DNA from: an uncultured Alphaproteobacteria bacterium
Lineage (GTDB): Bacteria; Pseudomonadota; Alphaproteobacteria; RF32; CAG-239
Direction of reading: 5' to 3'
DNA length: 64,000 nucleotides
Assembly (NCBI GenBank): GCA_910584385.1
Contig: CAJUAK010000004.1
Coordinates: forward strand, 62,001-126,000
The number at the start of each line of letters is the position of its first letter. The stretch's first letter is position 1. The notes below the pieces were generated by a model. It searched no databases. It saw nothing but the letters and a program-made list of their open reading frames with translations, and was not told where the DNA came from. Shown one piece after another: positions 42,765 through 52,400 of the stretch. Position numbers and translations under genes: made by a program.

Positions 42765-45700
42765 ATGAAACACTATGCTGAGGTTAAAGCAAAGCCAGAC
42801 TTTGTTGAAGTTGAAAAAGAAGTATTAAAATTTTGGGAAGAAGATAAAACATTCGAAAAATCCGTCCGCAACCGAGACGGTGCCGCCGAATTTGTTTTTT
42901 ATGACGGCCCGCCTTTTGCAAACGGCACGCCGCACTATGGGCATATTATGGTTTCTTATGTAAAGGATGTTGTAGCCCGTTTTCAGACAATGAACGGCAA
43001 AAAGGTCGAACGCCGCCTTGGGTGGGATTGCCACGGCCTTCCGGCTGAAATGTCTGCTGAAAAGCAGCTGGGTGTCTCCGGACGCAAGCAGATTGAAGAA
43101 TTCGGCGTTGAAAAATTTAATGATTTTTGCCGCAATGATGTTTTGAAATATTCCGGCATTTGGGTTGATATGTTCAAACGCATCGGCCGTTGGGTTGATT
43201 TTAACCATGATTATAAAACCATGGATTTATCTTTCATGGAAAGCGTAATTAACAATTTCAAACAGCTTTACGAGAAAGGGCTTGTTTATGAAGATTACCG
43301 CGTCCTTCCATATTCTTGGGCAGCGGAAACCCCGCTTTCAAATTTTGAAGTAAACCAGGGCTACCAAGACAAGACCGACAATGCCATAACCGTGATGTTC
43401 AAGCTTGAAAACGGCATGAATATCCTGGTTTGGACAACCACGCCTTGGACACTGCCGTCAAACTTAATGCTGGCAGTCGGAAAAGATATTGATTATGCCG
43501 TCATGGAAGAAAACGGCGAAAAATATGTGTTGGCAGAAGCATTGCTCGGCCGTTATAAAAAACAGCTCGAAAAAGCTGAAAAGGTCGGCAGCCTGAAAGG
43601 CAGCGACTTGATTGGCCTGAGCTATGAGCCGATGTTCCCTTATTTCAAACATCTCAAAGAAAAAGGCGCTTTTAAGGTTTTAAGCGGCGAGTTTGTTTCC
43701 ACGGAAGACGGCACCGGCATTGTCCATATTGCACCGGGCTTTGGACAGGACGACTTTGAAGCCTGCCGTGCCTGCGATGAAAACTTCCCGGTAATCTGTC
43801 CGGTGGACGAAGCTGGAAAATTCACCTCCGAAGTGCCCGATTATGAAGGCAAACAGGTCTTTGAAACCAATGAACCGATTATGCAATGGCTGAAAGAAAA
43901 GGGGCTGTTGGTCAAAAAAGAACAATATACCCACTCTTATCCTTTCTGCTGGCGGACGGATACGCCGCTGATTTACAAGGCGATGTCTTCCTGGTTTGTC
44001 AAAGTAACGGATTTTCGCGATGAAATGGTTAAAAACAACCAGCAGATTAACTGGGTTCCGGACCATATTAAAGACGGGCGTTTCGGAAAATGGCTGGAAG
44101 GTGCCCGCGATTGGTCAATTTCCCGCAACAGATTCTGGGGAACGCCGATTCCTGTTTGGAAATCGGATAATCCGAAATTCCCGCGGACGGATGTTTTTGG
44201 CTCCGTTGCTGAAATAAAGGAAAAAACAGGCATTGAAGTAACCAATTTGCACAAGCCCTATATCGACGATGTTGTTTATCCTAACCCGGATGATCCTTCC
44301 GGCAAGACCATGATGCGCCGTGTCAGCGACGTTTTTGACTGCTGGTTTGAATCCGGATCTATGCCTTACGCGCAAGTCCATTATCCTTTTGACAATAAAG
44401 AATGGTTTGAGAACCATTTCCCGGCCGATTTCATTGTTGAGGCGATGGATCAGACGCGCGGGTGGTTCTATACATTGACGGTTTTGTCAACGGCCTTGCA
44501 TAACCGCCCGGCATTCAAAAACTGCATTTGCACGGGGCTGTTGATGGCGGAAGGCGGGCAGAAGCTTTCCAAACGCCTGAAGAATTATCCTGACCCGAAT
44601 GAAGTTTTGGAGACTGTCGGCTCGGATGCCTTGCGCTGGTTTTTAGTATCTTCTCCGGTGTTAAAAGGCGGAAACCTTGCTGTTGATAAGGAAGGGAAAG
44701 AAATTGCCAAAGCGGCGCGCGTAGCGCTTATCCCTTTGTGGAACGCTTTTTATTTCTTCACGCTTTATGCCAATGCCGAAGGCTATAAAGCCAAAGAAGT
44801 TTCTTCTTCGGCTGAAGCGATAGACAATTACATTTTATCAAAATTAAAACATTTGGCAAAAACCGTACAAAACGGAATTAACAGCTATGACGTTGCTGCG
44901 GCGACAAATGAGACGGCCTTGTTTATGGAAATTTTAAACAACTGGTATATCCGCCGCACCCGCGACCGTTTTTGGGAAGGCGATAAACAGGCGTTTGACG
45001 TGCTTTACACGGTTTTGGTTAATTTGAGCAAAATTTTGGCGCCTTTAATGCCCTTTATGGCTGAATATGTATATAAAACGCTGACCGGCGGCGAATCCGT
45101 ACACTTGACGGATTATCCGGCGCTGGATGATATCCGTGAAGATGCTTCCCTGATGGAAGAAATGGATTTCTTGCAGGATTTGTGTTCTGCCGGCAAATTT
45201 ATCCGCGAGGAGAAAAACCTGCGTAACCGCCTGCCGCTAAGCAGCCTGACGGTTATTGGCAGAGAATTGGATAAAGCCTATCAGGAAATTGTCAAAGACG
45301 AGCTGAATGTGAAGGAAGTCCTTTTTGACAGCAACCTCAACGCCTATGCGGATAAAAAAATATATCTGTATACGCCGTTGCTGGGCAAGGCCTTGGGTAA
45401 GGATATGGGGCCGGTGATGGGCGCTTACAAACAGGGAAAATGGGAACTAAATGCCGATGGCACCCTGGATATTGCCGGAAAGACTCTTTCTAAAGACTTG
45501 TTCGAGGTTCGCCTGGAAATGAAAGACGGTGTTGCCGGAAGGGCCTTTGCTGATAATAAAGCTGTCGTAACATTAGATACAAACGTTACGGAAGAATTGA
45601 AGCGGGAAGGCATGGCGCGCGATTTTGTCCGCCTGGTACAGACATTGCGCAAAGATAAAGACTTCAATATTTCTGATAGGATAGAGCTTTGCTATGCTAC

Positions 45701-45851
45701 GGATAATGCGGAATTGTCGAAAGCTTTGGCTGAAAACGAATCCTATATTGCGGAACAAGTTTTGGCCGTACGGGTCAATAAGTCCTGTGCGGAAGGAACA
45801 GCCGCGGATATTGAAGGCGCTGCAATTACTTATAATGCAAAAGTAGCATAA
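42765..45851 (+). CDS. ileS: Isoleucyl-tRNA synthetase, type 2 (eukaryote-like)
   Basis: 1028 aa class Ia synthetase charging tRNA-Ile, with editing domain. The HIGH motif reads HYGHIMVSYVKD (about 58) and the KMSKS loop reads KLSKRLKNYPDP (about 605); both, plus the length (type 1 is about 930-940), are hallmarks of IleRS2, the eukaryote-like form that is typically insensitive to mupirocin. CP1 editing-domain signature VWTTTPWTLPSNLM (about 225) is present. The long C-terminal region (from about 660) replaces the type 1 zinc-finger tail. ATG 42765 is preceded by GGGTATAAGAACC, a weak ribosome site. Terminator at 45872. Confidence 0.95.
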   Translation: MKHYAEVKAKPDFVEVEKEVLKFWEEDKTFEKSVRNRDGAAEFVFYDGPPFANGTPHYGHIMVSYVKDVVARFQTMNGKKVERRLGWDCHGLPAEMSAEKQLGVSGRKQIEEFGVEKFNDFCRNDVLKYSGIWVDMFKRIGRWVDFNHDYKTMDLSFMESVINNFKQLYEKGLVYEDYRVLPYSWAAETPLSNFEVNQGYQDKTDNAITVMFKLENGMNILVWTTTPWTLPSNLMLAVGKDIDYAVMEENGEKYVLAEALLGRYKKQLEKAEKVGSLKGSDLIGLSYEPMFPYFKHLKEKGAFKVLSGEFVSTEDGTGIVHIAPGFGQDDFEACRACDENFPVICPVDEAGKFTSEVPDYEGKQVFETNEPIMQWLKEKGLLVKKEQYTHSYPFCWRTDTPLIYKAMSSWFVKVTDFRDEMVKNNQQINWVPDHIKDGRFGKWLEGARDWSISRNRFWGTPIPVWKSDNPKFPRTDVFGSVAEIKEKTGIEVTNLHKPYIDDVVYPNPDDPSGKTMMRRVSDVFDCWFESGSMPYAQVHYPFDNKEWFENHFPADFIVEAMDQTRGWFYTLTVLSTALHNRPAFKNCICTGLLMAEGGQKLSKRLKNYPDPNEVLETVGSDALRWFLVSSPVLKGGNLAVDKEGKEIAKAARVALIPLWNAFYFFTLYANAEGYKAKEVSSSAEAIDNYILSKLKHLAKTVQNGINSYDVAAATNETALFMEILNNWYIRRTRDRFWEGDKQAFDVLYTVLVNLSKILAPLMPFMAEYVYKTLTGGESVHLTDYPALDDIREDASLMEEMDFLQDLCSAGKFIREEKNLRNRLPLSSLTVIGRELDKAYQEIVKDELNVKEVLFDSNLNAYADKKIYLYTPLLGKALGKDMGPVMGAYKQGKWELNADGTLDIAGKTLSKDLFEVRLEMKDGVAGRAFADNKAVVTLDTNVTEELKREGMARDFVRLVQTLRKDKDFNISDRIELCYATDNAELSKALAENESYIAEQVLAVRVNKSCAEGTAADIEGAAITYNAKVA

Positions 45852-45871
45852 TCTGTTATGTATTAAGCTGG

Positions 45872-45897
45872 AAAGGGGAGGCAAGCCTCCCCTTTTT
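45872..45897 (+). terminator. Rho-independent terminator after ileS
   Basis: AAAGGGGAGG / CCTCCCCTTT around a CAAG loop, then T residues. Confidence 0.95.
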
Positions 45898-45926
45898 CTA
45901 TAAAATAAGTGTTTTTTAATAAAATT

Positions 45927-45937
45927 TGTGCTATAAT
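45927..45937 (+). promoter_or_regulatory. Putative extended -10 promoter of gene A
   Basis: TGTGC followed by TATAAT (45932-45937), the same layout as at 41891-41901, with only a weak -35 (TGTTTT, 45910-45915). It would give a leader of about 130 nt. A second -10-like TATGAT lies at 46022-46027 after TTGTTG. Confidence 0.4.
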
Positions 45938-45991
45938 TTTCTTAAAAGAAGATGTTGAGCAGAATAATATTTGTAAAAAATGACTCAATGG

Positions 45992-46004
45992 ACAAAATTT
46001 TTGT
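45992..46004 (+). repeat. AT-rich inverted repeat upstream of gene A
   Basis: ACAAAATTTTTGT, a near-perfect palindrome. A similar one lies at 49374-49389 before gene B. Candidate operator; could also be chance in AT-rich DNA. Confidence 0.3.
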
Positions 46005-46074
46005 TGAAATAGGTCTTTTTTTATGATATGTTATTGACAACTATGAAATATATTTGCGGCAAAGGGGCAAAAAA

Positions 46075-49000
46075 ATGGCACAAAATGAACAGACAAATGG
46101 ACTGAATAATGAGCAGATTTCTGCTCTCCAAGCAATCTTAAATGATGAAACCAGCTCTGCAAAAGAGATGGAAGAAGCTTATATGATGCTTTCTAAGGCA
46201 GGAAAGATTGATGATTCAAAGACATATCTGGAAAAAATAAAAGCCAAAAGGGAAATGGAAAAAATTCAGAATCAAAAAGAAGCTAAAAATGTGGAAGACC
46301 ACTATAGCGAGGTTTCTGAAATTTTAGACAGTATGAATCCTTTGGATGAAAAGGACGAACATTTTAATGTGTTCCGTTTCAAAATGGATGCAATCGTCAT
46401 CAATGATGAAGACGGAAACCCCTTAAATGAAAACGACCGTAAAGATGCCGTTCAGTTTTTAATCGATTCTGCTAAATTATCGGTAAAGAAAGATTTATTA
46501 AGCGCTCCGGATTATTTAGCAAACAGAAACGGCGACAAAAGAAAAGTTGCCGAAGATTTGCTTATGGCCAAATTGCTTGATGCTCAAATGCAGATTGCAA
46601 TGGGTTATGACCAGATTCTTCCTGCAACTGAGCAGGAACTCTCTTCCCCTGTAGGCTTTAACGAATTTTGCAGCCGCGTTAAAAACGAGTTGCCGGAAGC
46701 TTTTGAAAAATTTAAAAATGCTGAGCCGAAAAAGCCGCTTTATACAGATATTAAATCTTTGGCGAACTACTACTCAAATGCGCATTATGATAATCAAGGC
46801 TTTATTGATAAGCTGTCTCAATATGACTTAAATGAAAAAGCAAAAGAAAAGCTGCAAGCGTTCCAAAGTTCCGTATCTGCTTTAGATGACAAAATTTCAA
46901 AACATGCAAAATTTGGAAAATGGTATGCCCAAGCCAAAGAGCTCGGCAAAGCACTTTGGAAAAATAAAAAAACAATTGCAGCAAATGCTTTATTCGGTGC
47001 TGCAGCTTCAGCTGCCTTGGTGGCAGGAGGCTGGGCCGGAGCTGTCGCTTACACGGGTTGGGTTGCCTATAGTAAAATTCACCAGCCGATTTATAATGAA
47101 TATAAACGGCAGCTGAGCAAAGGCGGCGAAGCAAACTATTGGGATACTGTGAAAGAGACGATGCAGGGCTTGTTTACAAAACAAACAGATCCTCACAAAA
47201 AAGCCTTGAAGGCAAAAGTATGGGGCGGCATTGCCGCTGCCGGACTGGGCGGAACCATCGCTGGTGTCGGTGCTGCTTTGGGCGTGGGCGTTGTTGGCAA
47301 TGGTGTTGCCGCAGCCTCAACAAAACTTAGCGTTAGCACCGTGGCGGCAACAGGAAATATTACTGGCGATACAATTCGCTTAAAAGCATATAAAAAATTG
47401 CTCAATTCTGAAGATGAAGAATTGGCTAAAGAGGCGAAAGCGGAAGTAACCTCTGCAAAATGGGCAATCGGTGGTTCTATCGTTGGTTTGGGAATATCAG
47501 CTATCTTTAATGGCGGGAAATTGTTGGATGAAAATGCCAGCACGATAGACGCTGCATCTCAACCGGGGATAAAGCCAGAAACAGGTGCTCCAACAGTAAA
47601 GCCAGAAGCTACAGATAGTATTTCAGCCCAGTCTGATTCAACAAGTGTAGCGGCATCTGGCGCAAATGCGGGAAATACCCCTCCTGCTGGTACTGGAGAT
47701 GTAAATGCCGAAGATTATGAGCTTCCGAAGGCTTATGATGCAAAAACAATGCAAGGCATATCTCCTAAACAATTTAATACATTGTTTAAACATGCTAATG
47801 AACAATTTATTGGCGGAAACGATGCTTTAGAGTCAGCCTATAGTGCTGCCCAAAGGTTAACCCCGGAACAATTATCGGCTTTGGGTATGAAATCGCCGGC
47901 AGAATTGGTTTACAAATTCTCCCGTCTGGACTTTGAGTTAGGTAGAAGACCTGATGTTGATGCGTTAATGGACAAAATAGATGTTGCATTTAAAGAAGGT
48001 GATTTAAAGTCGTTAGATGAGCATCTAAAGCATGCTCTTGACAAAGGATGGATTTCATCAGATGTAGCTGAGACAAAAGATAAAGCTGAGATTCTTGCGG
48101 CGCTTGACAGAAAAGTATTATATGTTGGTGAATATCCTGTAGACCCGGCTCATCCGGAACTTGGCAATATTACAAATGCTAAACTGAAATTGGAACAATT
48201 GTTAAATTGCCAGGAAATCATCCAGGAAAATGGAAAAGTAACTCCGGGAGATTTGGCGGTGATGAAGGCTCTGTTGAAAACCGTGGATGAAAACGGGCAA
48301 TACCGCGGTATCGGTTGGGACAAAGGAATGACTCATAATGTCCCGAATGGCGGAACAGGAAATGATAATTGCGATGAGGTTAATAAGCCCAATTATAAAC
48401 CAGGCGGCAGATTGCCAAGCAATGTACCGGCTTCCAAAGTCCCTGAAAATATTTCTGGAAAGGATGTCGAAGTCAAAGGCACGGATACCAAGAGAATAAG
48501 CATAGGTATAGTGCCATCGGGAGAAATTCCTCAGTTAAAAGTTCCTTTGGCGGAAATTGAGATGCCGGAAATTTCGCCTTCAATTTCCTGGGGTGATGGA
48601 AAAGAGGTTGAAACCGTTGTGAATGTTGGTAGATCTTCTGTTAACGGGCATTTCTTTAGGGAAAATTATCTGCATACGCAAATTGTGAATGCCCAAAGGT
48701 TTGAAGGCATGATAAATGGCCAAAATGCTGTCAGAATTGAAGGGCAGCTGCCAGATGGAACACGTTTTGTCCAGGTTGATATGGAAGATGGAAATAAACT
48801 GGTTGGTGTCCAAAAGCCTGGTGAGGAAATGAAAACTGTCAAGCTGGGTAAAGGGCAGGAAGGCGTTATCAACGCTCAAGCTGATGAACTTCTTGCTGTC
48901 CGTGATAAATTCAAAGGGACAAGCATTGCCACAAGTGATGAAACAACAACAGTCAACGGGCATAATGGCAAGGTTAAACTGCCTAAAGGAACCCTCGTCC

Positions 49001-49221
49001 ACGACCAGGAAGGCAATACTTATGTACCCGGGAAAAAGGGCACGACCTACTGCGTAGATGCCGATAACAAAGTGGCTATCAATGGTACGCATACAGAAGA
49101 TGCCGATGTGGTTCGCGATACAAGAGATATAACCTATAACGCAAATGGTTTGCCAAAACCCAAAGACGGAGAAACAGTCTCTCAAACGATATTACGCGCA
49201 AAGGTTGCGAAAAGCAGATAA
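46075..49221 (+). CDS. Giant protein A, unknown (helical, Ala/Gly-rich core)
   Basis: 1048 aa from ATG 46075 (MAQNEQTNGLNNEQ), chosen for AAAGGGGC upstream; a TTG at 46054 is the only longer start. No signal peptide. Residues 1-295 are charged and helical. Three Ala/Gly-rich hydrophobic stretches follow (about 298-335, 381-415, 459-480) that could be membrane-inserting or a packed helical core. A Pro/Ser/Thr-rich linker (about 500-545) leads to a second helical domain (about 560-720) and a C-terminal beta-rich part (from about 840) with RISIGIVPSGEIPQL, VRIEGQLPDGTRFVQVD and LPKGTLVHDQEGNTY. The C-terminus is basic (RAKVAKSR). No family recognised. Same size class and layout as gene B, and upstream of the VirB6-like genes C and D. 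It has its own terminator, so it is a separate transcription unit. Confidence 0.75.
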   Translation: MAQNEQTNGLNNEQISALQAILNDETSSAKEMEEAYMMLSKAGKIDDSKTYLEKIKAKREMEKIQNQKEAKNVEDHYSEVSEILDSMNPLDEKDEHFNVFRFKMDAIVINDEDGNPLNENDRKDAVQFLIDSAKLSVKKDLLSAPDYLANRNGDKRKVAEDLLMAKLLDAQMQIAMGYDQILPATEQELSSPVGFNEFCSRVKNELPEAFEKFKNAEPKKPLYTDIKSLANYYSNAHYDNQGFIDKLSQYDLNEKAKEKLQAFQSSVSALDDKISKHAKFGKWYAQAKELGKALWKNKKTIAANALFGAAASAALVAGGWAGAVAYTGWVAYSKIHQPIYNEYKRQLSKGGEANYWDTVKETMQGLFTKQTDPHKKALKAKVWGGIAAAGLGGTIAGVGAALGVGVVGNGVAAASTKLSVSTVAATGNITGDTIRLKAYKKLLNSEDEELAKEAKAEVTSAKWAIGGSIVGLGISAIFNGGKLLDENASTIDAASQPGIKPETGAPTVKPEATDSISAQSDSTSVAASGANAGNTPPAGTGDVNAEDYELPKAYDAKTMQGISPKQFNTLFKHANEQFIGGNDALESAYSAAQRLTPEQLSALGMKSPAELVYKFSRLDFELGRRPDVDALMDKIDVAFKEGDLKSLDEHLKHALDKGWISSDVAETKDKAEILAALDRKVLYVGEYPVDPAHPELGNITNAKLKLEQLLNCQEIIQENGKVTPGDLAVMKALLKTVDENGQYRGIGWDKGMTHNVPNGGTGNDNCDEVNKPNYKPGGRLPSNVPASKVPENISGKDVEVKGTDTKRISIGIVPSGEIPQLKVPLAEIEMPEISPSISWGDGKEVETVVNVGRSSVNGHFFRENYLHTQIVNAQRFEGMINGQNAVRIEGQLPDGTRFVQVDMEDGNKLVGVQKPGEEMKTVKLGKGQEGVINAQADELLAVRDKFKGTSIATSDETTTVNGHNGKVKLPKGTLVHDQEGNTYVPGKKGTTYCVDADNKVAINGTHTEDADVVRDTRDITYNANGLPKPKDGETVSQTILRAKVAKSR

Positions 49222-49222
49222 T

Positions 49223-49252
49223 AAAAAGGCGGGAATTCTTCCCGCCTTTTTT
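49223..49252 (+). terminator. Rho-independent terminator after gene A
   Basis: GGCGGGAA (49228-49235) / TTCCCGCC (49239-49246), 3-nt loop, flanked by A and T runs. Confidence 0.95.
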
Positions 49253-49373
49253 ATGTCGGTGTGTGTTTGTGTGTGTGTCATCAGGTGCTCTGAAAGAGAT
49301 GATGTATACCATGAGGTATAAAGATAAACTAATCATCAAATGCGGAATATCAAGGTCTCTATTGAATAAAAAT

Positions 49374-49389
49374 TAACAAATTTTTGTTA
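49374..49389 (+). repeat. Inverted repeat upstream of gene B
   Basis: TAACAAA-TT-TTTGTTA, a perfect 7-bp-arm inverted repeat 37 bp before the -35 of gene B. The 268-base gap between genes A and B otherwise holds the gene A terminator, a short GT-rich run (49259-49278), a small TATACC/GGTATA hairpin and the gene B promoter. Confidence 0.35.
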
Positions 49390-49426
49390 CATTAATATGA
49401 AATTCTTTTATGTGCTTGAAAAATAT

Positions 49427-49454
49427 TTGTTTTTCTTTGGAAAAATGCTACAAT
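49427..49454 (+). promoter_or_regulatory. Promoter of gene B
   Basis: TTGTTT (49427-49432), 16-bp spacer, TACAAT (49449-49454) preceded by TGC (extended -10). Confidence 0.5.
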
Positions 49455-49489
49455 AAACATAAGGATTTGTGTGAACAAAGGAGATGGTA

Positions 49490-52400
49490 ATGGCTGATAA
49501 TAATGAAAATTCAACAGAAAAAACACCGGAAAATATTGCCGCTATTATCAATGATCCTGAAAAATTAGCAAATCTGACACCTTTTGAAATGAACCAATTC
49601 TACGCCCAAGCCAAAGGGGAAGAATTATCAAAACTTCAAGAGTATATTTGGAATACTGCTTTAGATGCCGCTTCAGGGGAATTGCGCTATGAGACGCAGC
49701 AGCAATATAAAGACCTTCGTGCCGTATTGGAAAATTTGAATAAGACAGCAGATGAAGAAAAGAAGGTTATCAACCAAATTATCGCATCTTCTGAAAAAGC
49801 GGACGGCGTATTAAAATTTGAAGCACAAACGCATAAATTGAATAAGCTGCTTAAAAAAAAGCAGATTTCTGTTGAAGACATAAAAGAGTTAATCGCGCTG
49901 AACGATTATTTTCGCGAGGTCAAGGATGTTACGGCCGAAGCCAAAGAAAGCGCGCAGAAAAGTGCTGCACAAGCAATTGAACAAGAGGTTCAAAGCTTTG
50001 TTGACTCGCCTGATGATTGGAGCATCGATTTTGTTGAAACCGGGCAACAACTGATAGATGGCGTACAAAACGAAGAATTAAAAACAAAAGCGCAAGAAAA
50101 GTTAGATAATTTTGTAAATCGGTTTGATGAAGAAAATGGCTTGTCGGGATTAAAAACGCCTGAAGATTTGCATGCCTTTGAAGTCAGCATGCAAACGGCA
50201 ATCGATTATTTTGACACGCTGCAGCCTTTTGCGGTTAAAGAAGGGAACCTCCCGGAAGCGCCTCACGAGATAAAAATGGCGGAAGCCAGGGCTCAAGGAT
50301 ATTTGTTTCATCCTGACGGCAGTCAGAAAGATGGCTATAAAAAATGGGCTGAATTAAGCTGGGCTGAATTAGCCGATATCAACCAATTAACAATGTCCGG
50401 AGACGGCATTACGAAAGAAAGAGCCGCTTTCCATGATTATTTATGGAAAAAAGTTCAAAATATGGGAGAGTTAGGACAGGAGGATTTAGCTGCCGTCAAA
50501 GCTATTTTGGCAACGCCTGGTTTTCAAAATAAAGGGAGCGAGAACTCCTCTAAAAGCGACCGCAAAGCATTTGCAAAGATACAAGAAGCGGTTAAGGAAA
50601 GCAGTGAAAAATTAAAAACGCCGAATTTTGAAGCCCCTGAATTTGCTGAAAGCTATAAGGTTTTAAACGCATTAAGTTTCACAAATAAGGGAATCATCGG
50701 GCAAAAGGATCTTGGCGAAGAGAAAAATAAAGAAATTAAAAATCTTATTATGGCGGCAGCACAGGCAGATGCTGCTAAGCGCTTTGCCACGCTGACACCG
50801 GAAGAAATAAGCCAGTTTCGTGAACATATGCCAAACGGCGCCGAGTTTCAGCCTTATGTCTTAAACAGCCTGCTCAATGAAAGCATAACCGAAATTGCCG
50901 TGGAATTAGTTGTCAACCAAGACTTAGCCCGCGTTATGGGCAACCAAAAGCCTGACGCGGAAAAGTTAGTTGAAACCTTGGGCAAAATGGCGGATAGCAA
51001 CAAATCTTATGCTGTTTCAGAATCCACGGTAACCGGCATTTTAGCCAGAAGGGCTTCCCAAAACCATGATGTCGCCGTCCGTTTTGCACAGCTTTCAGGA
51101 AAAGCAGGCTACACGCCGGCCAATGTTTTAGCAACAAATAATAAAAATTTTGATGGTAAGGCGGCTGCAGTTTTGCCAGGTTATAATAATACGATAAATG
51201 CGGCAAACACACTTAAAAATTTACAAAATAGCTCACTGGGGCGGGCATCGCAAAATGTGGCGGTTGCTACGCTTATTTCAATTGAGCCGTCTACAGCGGC
51301 GTTTTTCGGCGCGCAGGCGGTTTACCGGAATATTGCCCCGATTGTCAAGGATATTCGCACATTAAAAAGAACAGGGCAATGGCCGGGATTAAAAGAATAT
51401 GTCAAAAATAATAAGGGCCTGTTGGCTGAACGCATTGGCGGTGCTGTCTTAGGCGGGGCAACCGTATTAACCAGCCTGACAGGAATAGGCACGCCTTTGA
51501 TGTCTGCTGCAAAAATGGGCGCGGCTTTTGGAATGCAAGTTTTTTCTGAAGTCAGAAGAAACGGTTGGAGTTGGAAAGGAATAACTAAGGTTGCCAAGAA
51601 TTTTTCTGCGCAGGCAGCTTTGGCAGCCATAACCGGAGGCGTTGCGCATGAAGCCTTTGCCAATATAGAAAATGTTTCAACTGAATTGCCAACGGAACAA
51701 CCTGTAGAGGCAGATGTCCCCGTTGAGGAAGATGTGGCGGTAAAAGAACCGGTAGCCGCTGCAAATACGGCTGCGGAACAAGTACACACAGAAACTTTAA
51801 ATAATGTAACAGAAAATGTCGCGGATAATGTAGAAAACATCGATGCACCCCAGGCAACGTCAATTACAGAAAATGACCAGGTTATTGAAGAAATCCAGGT
51901 TTCAACAAACGAGCCGGAGCCGGTAGCTGAAAACGTAGAAACTATTGAAGATGCTCAAGTTTCTGCGGAGCCGGCCGCTGACGAAAATACGGAAGTTGTC
52001 GAAGATGTTCAAGCCGCGCAAGAAGGGGAAGGTTTGTCTGGTGAAACTATTGTTCCAGAAGCTGCAGCTGATTTACAGTCTGAAGTTGACGGCGTGAAAT
52101 ATACGTTTACCACAGATAAGGAAAGCGGCAATATCAGGATTAATTTTACAGATGAGGCCAATCATTCTCAGGATGACCTGACCCGTTTAAATAAAGAGGT
52201 CGCCGATCAGGCTTATTCAGTGCAGACGGGTGATAATGTCTCCGGACCGCTAAGCGAAGAGACAATGGCACAAATTAAAGAAATGTATGAATCGCAGGAA
52301 TCTGAAGTTGCAGGACAAGATGTATCTTTAGAAATGGGCAGCGCTCCAACAGATACCGGCACAGGCGATAGCTCTTCGGACAGCGATGATGGCGGCAGTG

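Noticed and set aside
49259..49278. GT-rich run as a phase-variation microsatellite
   Set aside because: Short and imperfect, and placed just after the gene A terminator rather than in a promoter or coding region.
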